Position numbers and translations under genes: made by a program
Shown: positions 10,515 through 20,364 of the stretch, one piece after another
Layout of the letters: the number at the start of each line of letters is the position of its first letter
Numbering within the stretch: the stretch's first letter is position 1
Assembly (NCBI GenBank): GCA_918026815.1
Contig: CAKJVC010000057.1
Location: 434,001-498,000 of the forward strand
Length of the DNA stretch: 64,000 nucleotides
Reading direction: 5' to 3'
Source: Chalara sp. BL73
Lineage: Eukaryota; Ascomycota; Leotiomycetes; Helotiales
The notes under the pieces: generated by a model
Told to the model about the DNA's origin: nothing
The model's input: the letters and a program-made list of their open reading frames with translations, nothing else
Databases searched by the model: none

Positions 10515-10820
10515 TATCAAGAATACTTAGAAAGGCTAATGGCACATTCAAGTTCATTTCGGCCATGTCACTCATCAATGTTGATCATGCTCAAAGCTCA
10601 AAGGGTTTAATTGAGGCTAGCTACGCTAAGCTATAACTCGATACTCCCTCTGCAAGTTACCTGGAAGACCTCTTGTAGAGTTTTCGGAAAACAAGCCATT
10701 TATTGCAGAATACCGCAATAATCGTCCCAAAGTATCCCAAATGCTGCGCCACCTTTCCTATATCCATATATTAATACTTCCTAAGCCGGTTATGACGTCC
10801 TGGTGTTGTAAAGCAAGACC
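10515..10820. other. Intergenic region 3' of the 8-cysteine secreted protein
   Basis: No gene, repeat or RNA recognised between the MITE-like element and the small secreted-protein gene. Confidence 0.35.
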
Positions 10821-11170
10821 TTAACAACATGGAATGTCGTTGATTGTATGACATGGATGACCACAATCGGTGACAAATATGCTATAGTTGTTGCCATCAC
10901 ACTGGACCTGGGTTGAACTAAAGTCAATATTGTAACTCACTGCAAAGCTCGAGTTAGAGGCGGAGAGCTTACAATACGAGTGCCGAAGCACTTGTATTTG
11001 CCACAGGGGCAGACTGGATGACCAATTATAGGGCCGACCTCGTTGGTGCGCTCAAGGATATCATTGAGGTTAGCGGCGATGTCCTTGACGTGACCGTTAT
11101 AGGCTGGGGCGGCGTAGGCAACGGCAGCAAACGCAACGAACAAGGTTGCGAAAATGACTCTGGGTTGCAT
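10821..11170 (-). CDS. Small secreted 8-cysteine protein
   Basis: Exons 11170..10973 and 10907..10821, with a 65-bp intron (GTAAGC..CCCAG). The product is 94 aa. Residues 1 to about 20 form a signal peptide (MQPRVIFATLFVAFAAVAYA) with likely cleavage before APAY. The mature protein of about 74 aa has eight cysteines: HPVCPCGKYKC near the middle, VQC, TDC, HPC and a terminal CC. The intron falls between the third and fourth cysteine. An even Cys number and small size suggest a disulfide-stabilised extracellular protein, of the kind often considered candidate effectors; no family is recognised. A later acceptor (GTCCAG) would shorten the protein by two residues. Size and splice model are well supported, function is not. 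Confidence 0.7.
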
Positions 11171-11772
11171 GATGAATTCGTGTAAGATTAGGTTGCTGGT
11201 GGTAGTGGTGATGGTTTAGAAATAATATTTAATTTGAAGTTTATGTGGTGAGAGTTGGTTGTAAAGCAGAAATAAAAGGCTGCAATAGGGTAACAAGCTT
11301 GGTTAATATACGAGTATAAGTGCCGCGTTCTGATTCACTTGAGTATAGCTGGTAAAACAGAATAAATATCGGCACGATTTCACAGAAGCATGAACTACGG
11401 AAAGTATCACAAGATGGGATAGAGAGCAAAATGGCATAGCTACGGGCAACGAGCGGTAAGGCTGATGGGAAGAGTATCTAAAACAATGTATTTCTTAGAA
11501 GCACTGAGTGTATCAAAGAAAATTAATAGTAAGCATATTCGTCAAAAGACTGATATAGTGTGCCACACGCTCCGCATGATTTAGTTTCTTCTGAGCTTAC
11601 ATGCTTGTTGCAATAGATATACATTTATAAAGTATGTTTATCCTTGATACGTGGCTGAATGGGGTATGGATATTTCCTTCTTTGTTTTGAATCCCTCGGA
11701 TATATACTGCAAGAGCGGCCCAACCGCTCAACCAAACGCCACGCTTGATTTAACAAGAGTTGTCAGAAATGC
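11171..11772. other. Intergenic region, promoter side of the secreted protein
   Basis: The upstream region of the 8-Cys gene and the 3' flank of SRP54. No supported gene; AT-rich with no repeat. Confidence 0.4.
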
Positions 11773-13387
11773 CTACCGCCGGCCTCTGCCTGCACCGCCA
11801 GCACCTCCCATCATACCTTGCATCTGCTTCATCATTGCCTGCATGTCCATCCCTCCCATTCCTCCAGCCCCGGCACCACCTCCTCCACCGAACATATTCA
11901 TTAAACTGGACATGTCAGGCATGCCTCCTCCACCAGCACCTCCAGCTCCGCCCATACTTGCGAGCCGCTTTTGCATCGCAGCCATTTGTTGTTGCTTATT
12001 ACCACCACCCATAGCACTCTGTGCTCGCTGCATATTCTTCATGTTTCCACCCATTCTCTTAGCCATGCCTTGCATGGACTTATGTTGACCCAAAAGATCC
12101 TCGACTTCTCGAACCATTGTACCAGATCCGCGTGCTATCCTGGTGATACGTGCTGGTTGCTCGATGAAAATCTTACCATCACTGTCCAACTCTTTCGGCG
12201 TCATGGAATCGTAAATGTAGATCATACGCTTGAGCTTCATAGAGCCTTCTTCATCGTCCATACCCTGCATCATGCCGCTCATACCTGGGATCATACCAGC
12301 CATTTTAGACAGCGGGCCCATCTTCATGACATTTGAAATTTGGTCGCGGAAGTCCCGTAGCGTGAATATACCTTCCGCAATGTGTTTCATGGTATCCTTC
12401 TGGTCGAGTTTTAGAGATTGAACATGCTCGACTAACCCTTGCATATCACCCATTCCCAGGAGTTTAGATACGAATTGCTGAGGGGCGAAACGTTCTAGGT
12501 CCAACATATGTTCACCAGTACCAATAAACACGATAGGTGTATGTGTTGCGGCGACTGCTGAGATAGCTCCTCCTCCACTAGCGTGTCCATCTGTCTTCGT
12601 AATAATAATCGCACCAAAGTCTGCTGTCTCCTTGAAGGCTTTACTCTGTGCTTCCGCTTGCTGTCCGATACTGGCATCCAACACCATTATTGTCTGATCC
12701 GGCTTGACAGCGGTCTGGATATCCACCATTTCTTGGAAGAGCGCATCTTCTTGTCGATGCCTTCCACTAGTATCCACAATGATGATCTCAAACCTCTCCT
12801 TCTTGAACTTTTCCACACCTTCCTTTGCTACTACCGCTGGATCCGTTTGTGTAAGTGACCCGTAGTACGGAATTTTTGCTTTCGTGGCATTCTGCTTCAA
12901 CTGATCAAAAGCACCTGCTCGGAAAGTGTCCGCGCAAACCAAGCATGCCTTAAAGCCTCTTGATTGATAATGCCTGGCCAATTTCGTACATGTGGTCGTT
13001 TTCCCGGCACCCTGTAATCCAACAAACATGATAACATTCGGTTTCCCTTTCTTCGGCTTGAATGGCTCTGCATGAGGATCTACTAGCTTGACAAGTTCAT
13101 CATACACCGTTTTCTGGATGAGTCGTTTCTTGTTGACGGCTGGAGCAAGCTCTTTAAAATTGACCGAAGCCTTTATTGATTTCCGCAGATTTCCAACAAG
13201 GCGTACATTAACATCAGCTTCGAGGAGGGCAGAACATATTTCTTTGATCATGCCATCAAATGCCTGCAATCTGTCAGTAACATTCACTGAAATCTTATTT
13301 GCCTCCTACCTTTTCATCAAGATTACTCGACCTTGTCAGGTCACTGACGGCAGCATTGATCCGCCGTCCCAAATCTTGAAGAACCAT
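11773..13387 (-). CDS. SRP54: Signal recognition particle subunit SRP54
   Basis: GTPase that binds signal sequences and 7S RNA and targets ribosome-nascent chains to the ER. Exon 1 13387..13310 encodes the first 26 residues ([14 protein letters not shown]..), a 46-bp intron (13309..13264, GTAGGA..TTGCAG) follows, then exon 2 13263..11773; total 522 aa, the usual size. N domain, then G domain with [32 protein letters not shown] and [11 protein letters not shown] domain from about residue 330 with Met-rich helices ([17 protein letters not shown]) and [11 protein letters not shown], where the C-terminal RNA-binding region lies. The tail is strongly Gly/Met-rich. It is head to head with RRP15 over a 216-bp shared upstream region. 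The complementary strand carries a long Pro-rich open frame that is a shadow. Confidence 0.97.
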
Positions 13388-13603
13388 CTTTGTGTATACC
13401 GCGACGATGTATCTGATCGAGTCGCGGAATGTCGTTGCTCAATTATGGTACTGTGGGATAAGAGGCGGACAAGGCGGGGTGTGGCGGGGAGGGGTTGTGC
13501 CAACCAATGAAAGGTGGACCCAGCCTTGGCTTCCTATAACTTTTTTTTTGGTCTCTTCAGAAGCTATTTTTCAGACATCCACAAGCTTCATAATTTTGCA
13601 ACA
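13388..13603. promoter_or_regulatory. Shared divergent promoter region of SRP54 and RRP15
   Basis: 216 bp separates the start codons of two highly expressed growth genes on opposite strands. It includes a G-rich stretch (GGCGGGGTGTGGCGGGGAGG, about 13472-13493) and a poly-T run of 9 at about 13541. Bidirectional control is an inference from spacing. Confidence 0.5.
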
Positions 13604-14467
13604 ATGGCAGGAGAGTTTTCAAAAAAGCGCAAGGCGGGAGAGGATATGAAAGGGAAGCCAAAGAGAGCTATAAAAAAATTCAAGAAGCAAACGGACTATG
13701 ACAATCAATCGTCCACCGAATCAGAAGCGAGCGAAGCATCACAAGATTTCAAAGCTGTGAATCTACAAGATTCCGACGATGAAGAGCTCGATACAAGCAG
13801 ATTTGTAGCGGATGATGAGCCATTCCTTCCGGCAGATGGCGACGACGCAGCAGAGATTACAGATGCCTCAAATTCAGATACAGATTCAGATTCAGACGCT
13901 GATTCAGACACGGAATCGAATCCCAATTTAATAAAAAAGAGAAAGCGTAATGATCCTGAGGCTTTTGCGACGTCTATGACGAAGATCCTGGGTTCGAAAC
14001 TTGCATCTGCAAAAAGAGGTGATCCTGTGTTAGCAAGAAGTAAGAATGCTTTAGAGGCGAGCAAAGAGATGACGGATTTGGTGCTGGAGAAGAAGGCGAG
14101 ACATAAGTTACGAGAAGAACGACGGCAGGCTCTAGACAAAGGACGAGTGAAGGATGTGCTAGGTGCCAGTACAGCATTTGATGCAGCAAATGGAGCTGCG
14201 GACGGAGGTCTAACGGTGCAGGAGACGTTGGAATTGGAAAAGCGGCTAAAGAAAACCGCACAGAGGGGTGTGATAAAGCTGTTTAGCGCAGTAAGGGCCG
14301 CTCAAGTCAAGGGGGAAGAGGCTGCAAGAGAGGCAAGGCAGAAAGGATTAATTGGACAAGGTCGCCGAGAAGATCGAGTCACTGAGATGAGCAAGCAAGG
14401 TTTCTTGGAGCTCATTGCTGGCGGTGGCAGTGGATTGTCCAAAGCGGGAGGTGCCTCGGAGGCATAG
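13604..14467 (+). CDS. RRP15: Ribosomal RNA-processing protein 15 (Rrp15)
   Basis: Nucleolar factor of pre-60S assembly, needed for 27S pre-rRNA processing. Single exon of 287 aa from ATG 13604 (preceded by ACA). A basic N-terminus (KKRKAGED, KRAIKKFKK) is followed by an acidic Ser/Asp tract (TDSDSDADSDTESN near residue 115) and then the conserved Rrp15 domain: DPEAFATSMTKILGSKL, KARHKLREERRQ, KKTAQRGVIKLFSAVRAAQ. This is the expected order. The open frame extends 30 codons upstream, but those residues look like leader. The divergent partner is SRP54; the convergent neighbour is the ferredoxin gene. Confidence 0.93.
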   Translation: MAGEFSKKRKAGEDMKGKPKRAIKKFKKQTDYDNQSSTESEASEASQDFKAVNLQDSDDEELDTSRFVADDEPFLPADGDDAAEITDASNSDTDSDSDADSDTESNPNLIKKRKRNDPEAFATSMTKILGSKLASAKRGDPVLARSKNALEASKEMTDLVLEKKARHKLREERRQALDKGRVKDVLGASTAFDAANGAADGGLTVQETLELEKRLKKTAQRGVIKLFSAVRAAQVKGEEAAREARQKGLIGQGRREDRVTEMSKQGFLELIAGGGSGLSKAGGASEA

Positions 14468-14735
14468 ATGTTCAAGGAATCGGGTGATTCATGAAAAGTT
14501 ACTTCTTGCATAGCGAGGCGTTTAAGCTGAAGTGTGGCGTTGTATTTGCCGTATTTTGGCAATAAAATAGACTGGAAAAGTCGTAAGATCAGGCTATTAT
14601 CCTGATCCATATGATATATATATACAAGCTCCGAACATACCCTTTCATGGCTCTGTCCAGACTCTCAGATCCCGATCACTGTCTCTATCATTATTTGTCA
14701 TCTCTACATGCCATTAATTCCTATGACCTGTCCTC

Positions 14736-15468
14736 TCAATCTTTCTTACTGAAATCGCTGGTCTGTAGGTTCCTCGTCATGGATGGAAGCCTTACACGCA
14801 ATCCGTTCAGTTCGTCTGTCATTTTGACCTGACATCCCAACCTCGATGTCTCCGTCAACCCGAAAGCCATATCCAACATATCATTCTCGTCGTCGTCTGG
14901 TTCAGGCATCTGGTCGTACAGATTTTCGTCCTCTACTATGACATGACACGTCGAGCATGCACATGAGCCTCCACATGCACCTGATTGATCTGAATTAGCT
15001 TAAATCCGTTTTACGATTCCTGTTGAACTAACCCTCCATCTCAATATCATTAGCCTGCGCAATATCTAGCAGGTTGTCCCCTCGCGAAACAGCAATCTTC
15101 GTCTCCTCCCCATCCTTGTCTATGAATGTAACATATAGCCTCCCAAATTTAGCTCCATTCTTTAAAGTCTTGCTATCGGAAACTCACTCTTCTCCTGGCT
15201 TTGGTGGCTCCAGAAACCCATGCCCAGCTGCTGGGGTCGCAGAGAATGCTCGCCGAGCCGCTGATGGCCTGCTCATCTGCCTGCGTTCACACTGCCATTT
15301 TGTGTTATTCCGAGAGCCGGGGATAGCGAATGGGCAAGGGAGCTGGTTCGCAGGAATTGTGGCGTGAGTTGCTGCTCTCTTCTGTGTTACTTGCGATATC
15401 CTCGTAGGCTTCCACAGGCATTTCAATGTGCTTTTGCGAAGAAGCGGTAGAGCTCGATTTGTAGACAT
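14736..15468 (-). CDS. YAH1: Mitochondrial [2Fe-2S] ferredoxin (adrenodoxin type)
   Basis: Electron carrier for Fe-S cluster, heme A and CoQ synthesis in the mitochondrial matrix. Exons 15468..15188, 15139..15033 and 14980..14736; introns of 48 and 52 bp. The predicted protein is 210 aa. An Arg/Ser-rich N-terminus without acidic residues (MSTNRALPLLRKS..) is a mitochondrial presequence. Cluster ligands are in CGGSCACSTC, with the fourth Cys in RLGCQV, as in adrenodoxins. Exon 2 ends in EMEG and exon 3 starts with ACGG, so splicing is precise. The first intron uses a GGGAG acceptor, which is unusual; no alternative keeps the frame. The first exon gives a presequence of about 90 residues, long for this family. 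Confidence 0.9.
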
Positions 15469-15896
15469 ATTGAAAAATGCACGTCTCAGCCGTATGGAAA
15501 GAAGTTGAAAGATAGAGGCTCTAGAGCAAGGTAGATAGAAAGATAGGGGGAGGCTGGGGATATTAGCAGGAGGAAACTTATTGCTAGAAAATGGAAATGG
15601 TGAAAATAAAGCTCTATCTTATACTCGTAGCTAAATAGTCACAATCCATAAGTAGTAATACGGAGTTAACTGTTGGCTCATGTTAGTCGTAACAAAAAAG
15701 TTAGCCAGCGGCTCAGCGCCAAGCCACTTTTACCGGCCAAGACCTCCGTCCCGAGCAGCGGAGTGGATATCTCCATCCCCTGACGTTATCCTTGCCTATC
15801 ATAAGAAATCTTGCATGAATGAGTAAATGGACCCAATGCGCAGAATACATCTTTGACACTGCTCCAGTCTCTTAGTTATTTAAATAATCACGCGCG
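15469..15896. promoter_or_regulatory. Divergent upstream region of ferredoxin and UGO1 genes
   Basis: 428 bp between two divergently transcribed mitochondrial-protein genes. No gene is seen. A shared promoter is an inference from orientation only. Confidence 0.4.
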
Positions 15897-17426
15897 ATGT
15901 CGACCACACGAGAAGGTCCGAATCCACTACGACCTTATTATATCCCTCCATCCATAGGAATTCGACAAGATACTCCAACTAGCTTGGGCACTCATGGACT
16001 GGGTACAAGAAATGGCAGCGCAGCTTCATACGCGTCTTCGGCGCGCGATGTGTTCTCTGAGATAGACTATAGCGATTACCTGTCCAACGAGTCTCAATCG
16101 TCATTCGAATCATTACAACAGATGTTGAACGATTGGCTTTACAGATATATGAGTGTTCTCCTAGCCCAGCCCTTCGATGTAGCAAAGATGATTCTACAAG
16201 TTAGGAGTCAGGAGGCTGGAGAGGGATCTGCATCGATACATCTAGATGATAATATACGGTCACAAACGTCAAGGTACAGGAGGAATGACGATGTAAGAGG
16301 CAAAAACCTCGCTGGTGGGAACTTGCTAAAAAAAAAAAAATGCAGTACCTCTCAGATGATTCCGACCAAGATGAGCTCACATACTTCACCTCCGCTGCAC
16401 CACCTTCGCGTTCATACTCCCCTTCCAAATCACGGCGGAGAGGTAGCGATCGATCCCTTTCCCCCGAGCCGCCATCAAAACCTCAAGATCCACCATACAA
16501 ACTAGTGCTAAAACGTCCAGATGCCTTAATAGAAGTTATATCACAAGAGTGGACAAAAGAAGGAGCATGGGGGGTGTGGAAAGGCACCAATGTAACCTTT
16601 GTCTATGCGCTTTTGACACAGACGGTAGAAAACTGGTCCAGAGGGCTAATAGCAGCTCTAATGAATCTTCCGGATTCAGGTTTGGGAGTTTCGGCAGACA
16701 TGATAGACGCTTCATATCCATGGGCATCTCTCGGTGTAGCAGTCGCAGCTGCAGCCGTCACCGGCTTAGTGCTGTCACCATTAGATCTCGTGCGGACCAA
16801 GTACGTATGGCCTTTCTACATCTGTTTATAAACCTAACAATACATCCAGACTTATCATGACCCCCGTCTCAATACCCAAACGCTCTTTAACACACAACCT
16901 CCGCAGCCTCCCATCGTATGCGTGTCCACCATCCCTCTTCCTCCCCACGGTCCTCCACTCCGTCATTACGCCAGCCATCTCTCACTCAACACCGCTCCTG
17001 CTCCGCTCACACCTATCTATCGACCCAGTCCTCACGCCGGCAACCTACTCCATTGCGCGACTCTTCTCGCGCACTATCGAGCTATTCATAAAGCTACCTC
17101 TAGAAACCGTTCTACGACGTAGTCAAATAGCCGTCTTATCCTCCCAACCCTACAGGATACAAGATACCAACGATTTCCAGACCGTTGTTGAAGTCGGTCC
17201 ATATAAAGGCGTGCTGGGCACGATATGGAGTATCGCACGCGAAGAGGGTGTTTCCGACGAGCCTCCATCACCAAACAAATTATCAAAGAAAGGCAAGAAA
17301 GCCGAGCGACGAGGCCAAGGCATGGAAGGCCTATGGCGCGGCTGGCGTGTGGGCATGTGGGGATTGGTCGGAGTCTGGGGCGCGAATGCTTTGGGACCAA
17401 GTGGCAGCTCAGGTGGAGAATTCTAA
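15897..17426 (+). CDS. UGO1: Mitochondrial outer-membrane fusion protein Ugo1 (carrier-like)
   Basis: Ugo1 links the fusion GTPases Fzo1 and Mgm1 in the outer membrane. Exons 15897..16292, 16346..16800 and 16850..17426; introns of 53 bp (with an A13 run before TGCAG) and 49 bp; 475 aa. Degenerate mitochondrial-carrier repeats: VLLAQPFDVAKMILQV near residue 90 and VLSPLDLVRTK near residue 280, with a third LPLETVLRR near residue 366. The segment before the second repeat holds Ser/Arg-rich linkers (RSYSPSKSRRRGSDRSLSPEPP), seen in filamentous-fungal Ugo1. The tail (GLWRGWRVGMWGLVGVWG) is a Trp/Gly-rich hydrophobic segment. The family call rests on this arrangement and on the carrier motifs; another SLC25-like protein is possible but less likely. 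Confidence 0.85.
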
Positions 17427-19406
17427 GCCATCCTCGACAGTAGGATTTGGGTCTGTTTTTGATTTCAAGCGATTGGCGTAAGGTGACTTGGCAGGGAGTT
17501 ACAGGGGAAATGATATCAAACTCTGCTCAGATGTGTATACGAATACCTTTCTTGTAACTGGTAGAGGGAGAGGCTACTCAATCATAACGTCTCAATTTAT
17601 GTGGTCTACTCTACTACCTACTCTGCTCTCAAATATTTTCGTCCTTCGATTGACCCTAGAGTGATGGATAATCTCGAGTTGCACCCCCTTCATCTCCCTC
17701 CCCCCCCCCCCCCCCCAACACAAGGGCCAGTTCTTCAAAGAATACAGTTTAGCTAAACTTTTATGGGGTAGTCCTTTCCAGGGTATGCCCCCCACGGGAC
17801 AACAGAATAAGACACATCCCCTGATAGAAGAGGCTACCCTTTACCTGAAGCAGAGGCAGCAGCATAACCGAGTTATGCCGCGAGAGAGTGGAGTGGTATA
17901 CATGCTATAGCATTCCCTAAAGCATCACCAAGCCAAGCGGGGTCGAAAGGGAAAACCTGTGATATCTCGCAGTGATTAGATTAAACTTGAATTCTGCGAT
18001 ATCTGAAGATGCCTCGAAACAAGGCGCTCTCCGAAAGATCTCCGAAAGATCGAAGAGCCCACGAATATTTCACCGAGCTGCTTCGAGAACCGCAGCAGCA
18101 GGAGAGTGATGACCCTATAAAGTTTGGAGTATCTTCGCGGTCGAAGAACACCCATTCACCTTCACATTCCTTCAAATCACAATCAATCTGACGGGTTCAG
18201 AAGACAAGCCACCAAGCCCTAGGTCCGTGGTGAATATGGGCTTCGAATATGCGGGAAGGCAAGCCACCGGGACGCCATGAAGAAGCCGGTTACGAGTCCC
18301 GGCCGTGAATGGGTACAGACTAATGTAACCATGTAAATTCGAGATGGCAAAGACTGTGACGCAGAAGGTATTGATCGACTGAACGAGCAGTCGCACCGAA
18401 ACATTCACGGCTATCTCCTTTATCACCAATCTCGAGTTCAAAATAAGCAACTAAACAAGGCTCCATATTTGTGGAAGACTACCAATGCCTCAGCGCGATG
18501 TCTGTAGAGAGATACATTAGGAATGGTTTCTGATCGTGACACCCTAGAAAGACGCCAAAGATATGAAGCGATCGCCATAAGATAGGGTAGATGCCTCTAT
18601 GTATTAAGTTCAACATTAACAAGGACCCAATCTTGACTTGGCGATCACCATGACCTAGGGAAAGCAGGAGGGAAGGCGCACGAGGACTGGGCGCACGGCC
18701 TCAAACCAATGGAAGGCTATGACAGTAGCTGCCGGGCCATGGAGTATTGTTTTGGCAAGCTTATCAATTATATGAGCCGCTGAAGGATCGGCAGAACAAA
18801 AGAAGAGAGGATGGCATGTTCCATGCATGAGTCAACCGCTGAATGGAGAGATCTGAAGAATAGTTTCTTTTGAAATCATACAAGGGTGAGACATGCATGG
18901 ATTGCAAGCGCATGCATAAGCCACAGTCCTTCTCGCTGATTGGGCTCTGCCCGAAAACATCAAATGATGCTGCAAAAGGTTCATATCGTTGTTCATTATC
19001 TCAAATAACTAGCGTCCGAGGCTGACCTTACAAAGCGGCCGTAGCTATCCCTCAAATGCGAACGTTTATACATAAGAAAGTGAACTAACATTCATGATCA
19101 ATTTAGTTGAAAGAGATTCGTAAATCATTGGCCCATGCCTTATACTAGATCATTCGATAACAGGATACCCGTCAACCTAGTCCAAGGAGAGAAAGAGAAG
19201 GTAAGTAGCAATCCAATGAAAGTAATATCTTAAAACACATGAGCAAAAATGGATTAGAGATGCTCAAATAACGTATGGTGACCTCAAACCGCTTCAAAAG
19301 CATGCAGCATTGTCCTGTCCTCGGGGGTGCGGCGATGGCCAAAAATAGATAATGCCTGTACCGCCTTTCGAGTGGCATTCAGCTTATAGTATCTTAGTTA
19401 TGGCCC
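17427..19406. other. Gene-poor region with a 17-base poly-C tract
   Basis: No supported gene. A poly-C run of 17 lies at 17700-17716. The short open frame at 18009-18191 is hydrophilic and unsupported. Base composition is ordinary, so this is not an AT-rich island. Confidence 0.5.
17700..17716. repeat. Poly-C homopolymer (17)
   Basis: Seventeen consecutive C. Similar C or G tracts occur at 10255 (10), 10492 (15 G), 20513 (12) and 58655 (11). Confidence 0.9.
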
Positions 19407-20364
19407 TTAGGTAAGAAGTGGTCGTCCATTCCATTCAATTGCATATAAGTTGTTCCCGGTTGATCCTTGAGTATTTTCAGGGTCGTAGTACACTGTTGCT
19501 ACCAAACCTCGCTGTTCAGTTCCTATGATAAATCAATCAGCAGACTGAAAACCTAATTATTTTGTCCCTTGAAGTCAACTCACGACCATGTCTCCTGTTA
19601 TGACCCCTCCATCTATAATTCCACCATGCTCGATCATGCATCAAAACGTCGTGCCAGTCGCTTCTTCTGCAAGAAAATGCAATCAGTGCGATGACTGTGG
19701 CTAGATTGCCAGCCAAACCATCTGCCAGTGGTGTTTCAAATTCTTGGTGCACATAATCGTTCAGTCCTAGATGGTTTATCCACCTAGCACTACTGCCTGC
19801 AAGGTATTGTTCCTCCGTCCCGTACGTAACGTCGCTGAGAGCTCCGCGATGACTGAATGTGAATGGCCACCATCGATTGTCAGGATGATCAGCCGTTATC
19901 ATATCCGCTCTGCTAGGATCGCACTCTGCCATTAGGTGTTGCGTCCACGGATTGCAGTAGAACATTGCGGTGGTTCTGTAAGAATCTAGTCGCAAGCGCT
20001 GCGGAGTCCAACCCTCTCCTTGGAACCACTCGTAACCATCTGCCCGAGTAATAGCGCCATCAGTCCATCTGTATACTCTTCCAGGTATTTGAGGTGCAAA
20101 CGCGTTGCTCAGAAGTGGTGGAAGCCACCGACCATTCTCGTCGTATCGCGGTGTAACACCACTATCTTCATTGATCGGCAATTCGTTGACAACAAACAAA
20201 AAGCTTGTTTGAGGCCAAGCTGATCCAAACTGTGCTTGTTGGAAAGACGAAGCAACTGGTTCGGATGATCCGTATCTGCTAGACGATCTCTATACCCTTT
20301 GAGACATAGATAACAGGTTGGGAAGACTTTGACGTACATGTGAGGGTCGGCTCCTGGAAAACAT
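19407..20364 (-). CDS. Uncharacterised protein, 282 aa (orphan)
   Basis: Exons 20364..20338, 20289..19584 and 19522..19407. Intron 1 is 48 bp with a GTACGT donor, intron 2 is 61 bp with GTGAGT; both restore one open frame, which supports a real gene. The protein begins MFSRSRPSH and is rich in Trp/Tyr/Arg: GYEWFQGEGWTPQRL, NRWWPFTFSHRGALSD, and C-terminal TEQRGLVATVYYDPEN. One short hydrophobic stretch (LAGNLATVIALIAF, about residue 205) is the only candidate membrane segment. No signal peptide. I recognise no family. Its position in a gene-poor stretch suggests a lineage-specific gene. Confidence 0.65.

Noticed and set aside
11651..12088. 145-codon plus-strand Pro-rich frame
   Set aside because: Antisense to the Gly/Met-rich tail of SRP54, which forces a Pro-rich shadow.
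13974..14261. Minus-strand frame opposite RRP15
   Set aside because: Shadow of a conserved single-exon gene.
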